Of a stretch of DNA of 64,000 bases, positions 61,001 to 64,000 are shown one piece after another. The stretch's first letter is position 1; every line of letters begins with the position of its first letter. A model generated the notes under the pieces. That model made no database searches, had not been told where the DNA came from, and was given only the letters and a program-made list of their open reading frames with translations. Position numbers and translations under genes: made by a program. The stretch is from Gonatopus flavifemur (lineage: Eukaryota > Arthropoda > Insecta > Hymenoptera > Dryinidae), in assembly GCA_018340375.1 (NCBI GenBank), contig JAFFJZ010000001.1, positions 49,778,001-49,842,000 on the forward strand, read 5' to 3'.

Positions 61001-61197
61001 TCTGAAATACATCGATCGATTGGAATTTTGTTTTTTTTCTCTTTTGAGAAATTATTTTCCAATTTAATTTCAATACATCAATACGTAAGACAATAAAAAC
61101 ATTGAATCTTCTATTCATAGCAATGACGTTTGAAAATGTCAAAGTGCCGGTATTCGAATGATCGAATAAATGGAAGAAAATACGACATGTACTTACA
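61001..61197 (-). other. Probable 5' UTR intron of the SCCPDH-like gene
   Basis: Reading the minus strand, a consensus donor GTAAGT (61196-61191) is followed 190 bases later by TATTTCAG, which ends at 61002, ten bases before the ATG at 60991. This predicts a short non-coding first exon ending at 61197. No TATA box is obvious upstream. Confidence 0.5.
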
Positions 61198-61725
61198 CGA
61201 AGAAAAAACACAATGTTTTCTAATAAATTCTTACGAAATAAATGCTATGGTATAAAAGTGCAATCGTCAAATTAAACGTATAAAAGTGGAATAATTATTG
61301 AATCACTGATGTATCACTTTATCACTGGGCGTGCAATCTTTCATATGCGTTCTCTTCTGTTATTGGTCGCACATATGGTCACGTTTGACGAACTTTGACG
61401 GAATTACTGTGGCGCAAATTGCGAAGCTTGAAATTTTCAACACTCACAATCACTAACATATGCGAAAATATTCATGTCTCTTGGAGGGATTTTCTCATTG
61501 GCGTTCAACGTTTCTTTTTCACCAATGAATAGCGTTACTATGCGGTTTACGCATGCGTATCGTACGGAAACTAATGGAAGTGCACAATTTTTGCATTGCG
61601 AGTTGCAAGCAAAGGTGTATGATCAAAGAGGTGCTCAACTTGAGAACAGTGCAAAATTATCGAGATTTTGCGCATCGCGTTTTGAAACATCTTTTACACA
61701 TTTAACGCAACTTTTGCTTTCATTC
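61198..61725. other. Upstream region of the SCCPDH-like gene
   Basis: It must contain the minus-strand promoter. The plus-strand 86-codon frame at 61474-61734 runs into a transposon end and matches nothing, so it is not called a gene. Confidence 0.4.
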
Positions 61726-62624
61726 CCCTGGTAAAAAAAATCTCTCTGAATCTCTCTATATTTTCGGACATATCTCAGAGAGATTCAGAGTAACTTCAGA
61801 GTAATTCAGAGGAAATTAGAGACTTTTCCGATAGTGATACGTCCTGAAACTCTTCAACTTTGCCTGAATCTCTCTGAAATTTTCTGATGGAATTTGCAAA
61901 TTTTCCGGAATCTTTCTGAATGTATTTGATTTTTCTTAGGATTTCATTCATCAAGGAGTCAAAGCTTTCTCTGAACTTGAGTGGATCTCCCTGAATTTTT
62001 CTGGATCTCTCCGCATCTCTCTGAATTCCTCTGAATCTCCCGGAATTTAATGTATTTTGATTTCAAAGCTTCCTCTGAATTCCCCTGAATTTCTCTGAAT
62101 CTCTCTGAATTCCTCTAAATCTCCCAGAATTTAATATATTCAGATTTTAAAGCTTGCACTGAATTCCTCTGAATTTCTCTGAATCTCTCTGAATTTCTTT
62201 AAATCTCCCAGAATTTGATGTATTCAGATTTCAAAGCTTCCTCTGAATTGTCCTGAATTTCTCTGAATCTCTCTAAATTCCTCTAAATATTTTTGAAAAG
62301 TTCCATACAAAATTTTTCTTAATTCATGTGTCTCTGAAAGTCTCTGACACCTCCTGAATGCTCCTGAAATGCAGGACCAAGAATTTCACTAAATTCATTC
62401 CTCTCTGAATTTTCCTGAATTACTCTGAATCCCTCTGAATGACCCTGAATATCTCTGAATCCTAATGAAAAATTCAAAGCTTAAGTTTTCTCAACCCATT
62501 AGCCCCTGAAATCCTCTGAATCGCGCTGAATTTCTCTGATTCTTTCTAAATCTCTCTGAATCTCTTTGAATCTCTCTGAAGCGTGGAATTTTCAGAGAGA
62601 TTCAGAGAGATTTTTTTACCAGGG
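61726..62624. mobile_element. 899-base inverted-repeat element filled with CTCTGAAT tandem units
   Basis: The ends CCCTGGTAAAAAAAATCTCT and AGAGATTTTTTTACCAGGG continue as CTGAATCTCTCT/AGAGAGATTCAG, with over 30 paired bases. The interior is a long run of degenerate CTCTGAATTTCTCTGAATCT units, including a higher-order period of about 100 bases marked by AATTTAATGTATT/TTCAAAGCTT (62040-62300). It has no coding frame. Target duplication is not visible (flanks CATTC and TCGAA). Confidence 0.85.
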
Positions 62625-63074
62625 TCGAATGATCAAAATTTGAAGAATTACTCATTTTCGATTAGTGAAGAACAAGTAATAAGTTTTATGTCGTTGGAAT
62701 TTGAAGCGTTTATTCAAACAAAGCCAATGTTAAATTAAAAAAAAAAACAACAAAAAACAAAAACAAACCACCGTAAAATGTGGAGTAAAGCGAGACGATG
62801 AACGGGATAAAATGGGACATTTATTTTTAATGCATCGATCGATATTTTCTACTCAATTCTAGGCCGAAAAAGTTAAAAGGAAACTCGATGAATGGAAGCA
62901 GTTGTGTTATTCCTGCTAAAAATGCCAGAAATTCTATTGAAAAATGTTGCTGGAGAATCATCTATGCGGTTTTTTTTCGAGTAAAATATGGCTTGAAACT
63001 GACTTATTTTCCAACGACCTGTATGGAAATATTTCGCTGAAAAATTTCTGAAAAATTCTCATTACCCTCCCCTG
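62625..63074. other. Short non-coding gap, nothing recognised
   Basis: AT-rich spacer between two inverted-repeat elements, with an A-rich run at 62737-62768. Confidence 0.5.
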
Positions 63075-63833
63075 CCCATGTAACACAGAATATTCTGAAA
63101 ATATTCTCACAACATCCGTAAAACGTACTGTATCGAATATTCTTACAAAGAGCGTAGAAGCTTCGTAAATATTCATAGAAGATTCTTAGAACATTTGAAT
63201 GGGACTGTTTCGAATATTCTAGGAACGTTCGTACAATATGCGTACAAAGTTTGTAGGGAGATTGATAAGCAGCGCGTGCGCAAGCATCTTAATGACATGA
63301 ATTCAGTAATGGCGGATAATGTTGTTGACAAGCTACAGACCCTTGGATAATATATTATTTCAATTTGTATTTGGGGAATGAGGAATTGATAAATGTGCAT
63401 TTTAATATCCCGAATGTGTTGAGGGCGTCATGCGTGGAAAATAATCTTCAAAAGTGTAATAAAATTTGAAGAAATATCGTATATATTATGATTGCTTGTT
63501 GCGAATCATAAGTATCTCACCCATCCATGTGGATCCATGATATTGCTAAAAATCTATGATGACAGATGTTTATTGATTGAAAGAATATTGATTGTGAATT
63601 AGTTACATGCAGAAGTCATATTGGCAGGAATTTCTATTTTAACAGCATTTTTTTATAATATTCCCACAATATTCGTGGCATAATATTCTGAGAATATTTG
63701 AAACAGTCTCATTCAAACATTCTGAGAATGTGCGTAGAATATATTCGCACGTAATAAGAATCTCCTTAGAATATTCGAATATCCTCAACGTATATTCTTA
63801 GAACATTCTCAGAACGTGCTTGTGCTACCTGGG
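63075..63833. mobile_element. Inverted-repeat element, CCCATGTAACACA/TGTGCTACCTGGG ends
   Basis: The outer termini are followed on both sides by arrays of degenerate GAATATTCT units in opposite orientation: left 63088-63240, right 63655-63820. The shared arm segment GAACATTTGAATGGGACTG pairs with CAGTCTCATTCAAACATTC. The unpaired centre (63245-63650) is unrelated sequence of about 400 bases and may be captured DNA. Confidence 0.75.
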
Positions 63834-63851
63834 TGGTTAAAAGAATCCATT

Positions 63852-64000
63852 CCCTAGTAGCACAAAACCCCTGTTGAAAAGATCTCATAAATTCGAATGA
63901 ATTCTAGTTATTTCTAGGACAGAAACCGCATGAAATCTAGTACACACACTTGATTTTATACGGTTTTATGAGATTTTGCAAATGGTTCTAATTGAAGCTC
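63852..64000. mobile_element. Start of a further CCCTAGTAGCACA element, cut by the window edge
   Basis: CCCTAGTAGCACAAAACCCC resembles the CCCRGRTAGCACA terminus of the neighbouring family and is followed by fold-back-like words. The right end is outside the window. Confidence 0.4.

Noticed and set aside
61474..61734. 86-codon plus-strand frame upstream of the SCCPDH-like gene
   Set aside because: It reads into the CCCTGGTA transposon end and has no recognisable motif; the region is better explained as promoter plus spacer.

Overview
The window is AT-rich nuclear DNA with spliced genes, arthropod-type proteins and many short inverted-repeat transposons. This fits an insect, most plausibly a hymenopteran with a transposon-rich genome such as a parasitoid wasp. 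The lineage is inferred from protein resemblance and transposon style, not proven. I see no bacterial, viral or CRISPR content.

Three protein genes are supported by reading frames, splice signals and matching intron phases. (1) Hipk, the homeodomain-interacting protein kinase, lies on the plus strand in 17 coding exons from 20725 to 41215 (about 1364 residues). (2) A YIPF1/YIPF2-type Golgi membrane protein lies on the minus strand in four exons, 57818 to 56650 (318 residues). (3) A saccharopine-dehydrogenase-like oxidoreductase (SCCPDH type) lies on the minus strand in seven exons, 60991 to 59286 (423 residues). Hipk converges on YIPF; YIPF and SCCPDH are in tandem. The three are unrelated household or regulatory genes with no sign of working as one system.

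Layout: 1-20.7 kb is non-coding (upstream of, or 5' intron sequence of, Hipk) with many MITEs and one stretch holding three AP-1 sites. 20.7-31.9 kb holds Hipk exon 1, a 7.6-kb intron packed with nested MITEs, then a compact block of exons 2-11 with introns under 200 bases. 31.9-41.2 kb holds the C-terminal exons, including a 120-base symmetric cassette exon and a 4.1-kb intron with a dead mariner. 41.2-54 kb has no gene and almost no transposons, unlike everything upstream, and may be a very long Hipk 3' UTR. 54-56.4 kb has fold-back repeats. 56.6-61.2 kb holds the two minus-strand genes. 61.7-64 kb holds two large inverted-repeat elements and the edge of a third.

The richest signal is the transposon landscape: at least seven non-autonomous families, several with clear target-site duplications (TA, TTAA, 8 bp and 9 bp) and nested up to three deep. 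The 9-bp family (ends GAAGCTGAAAC/GTTTCAGCTTC, five copies) is the best candidate for something not previously described. I found no new multi-gene system.
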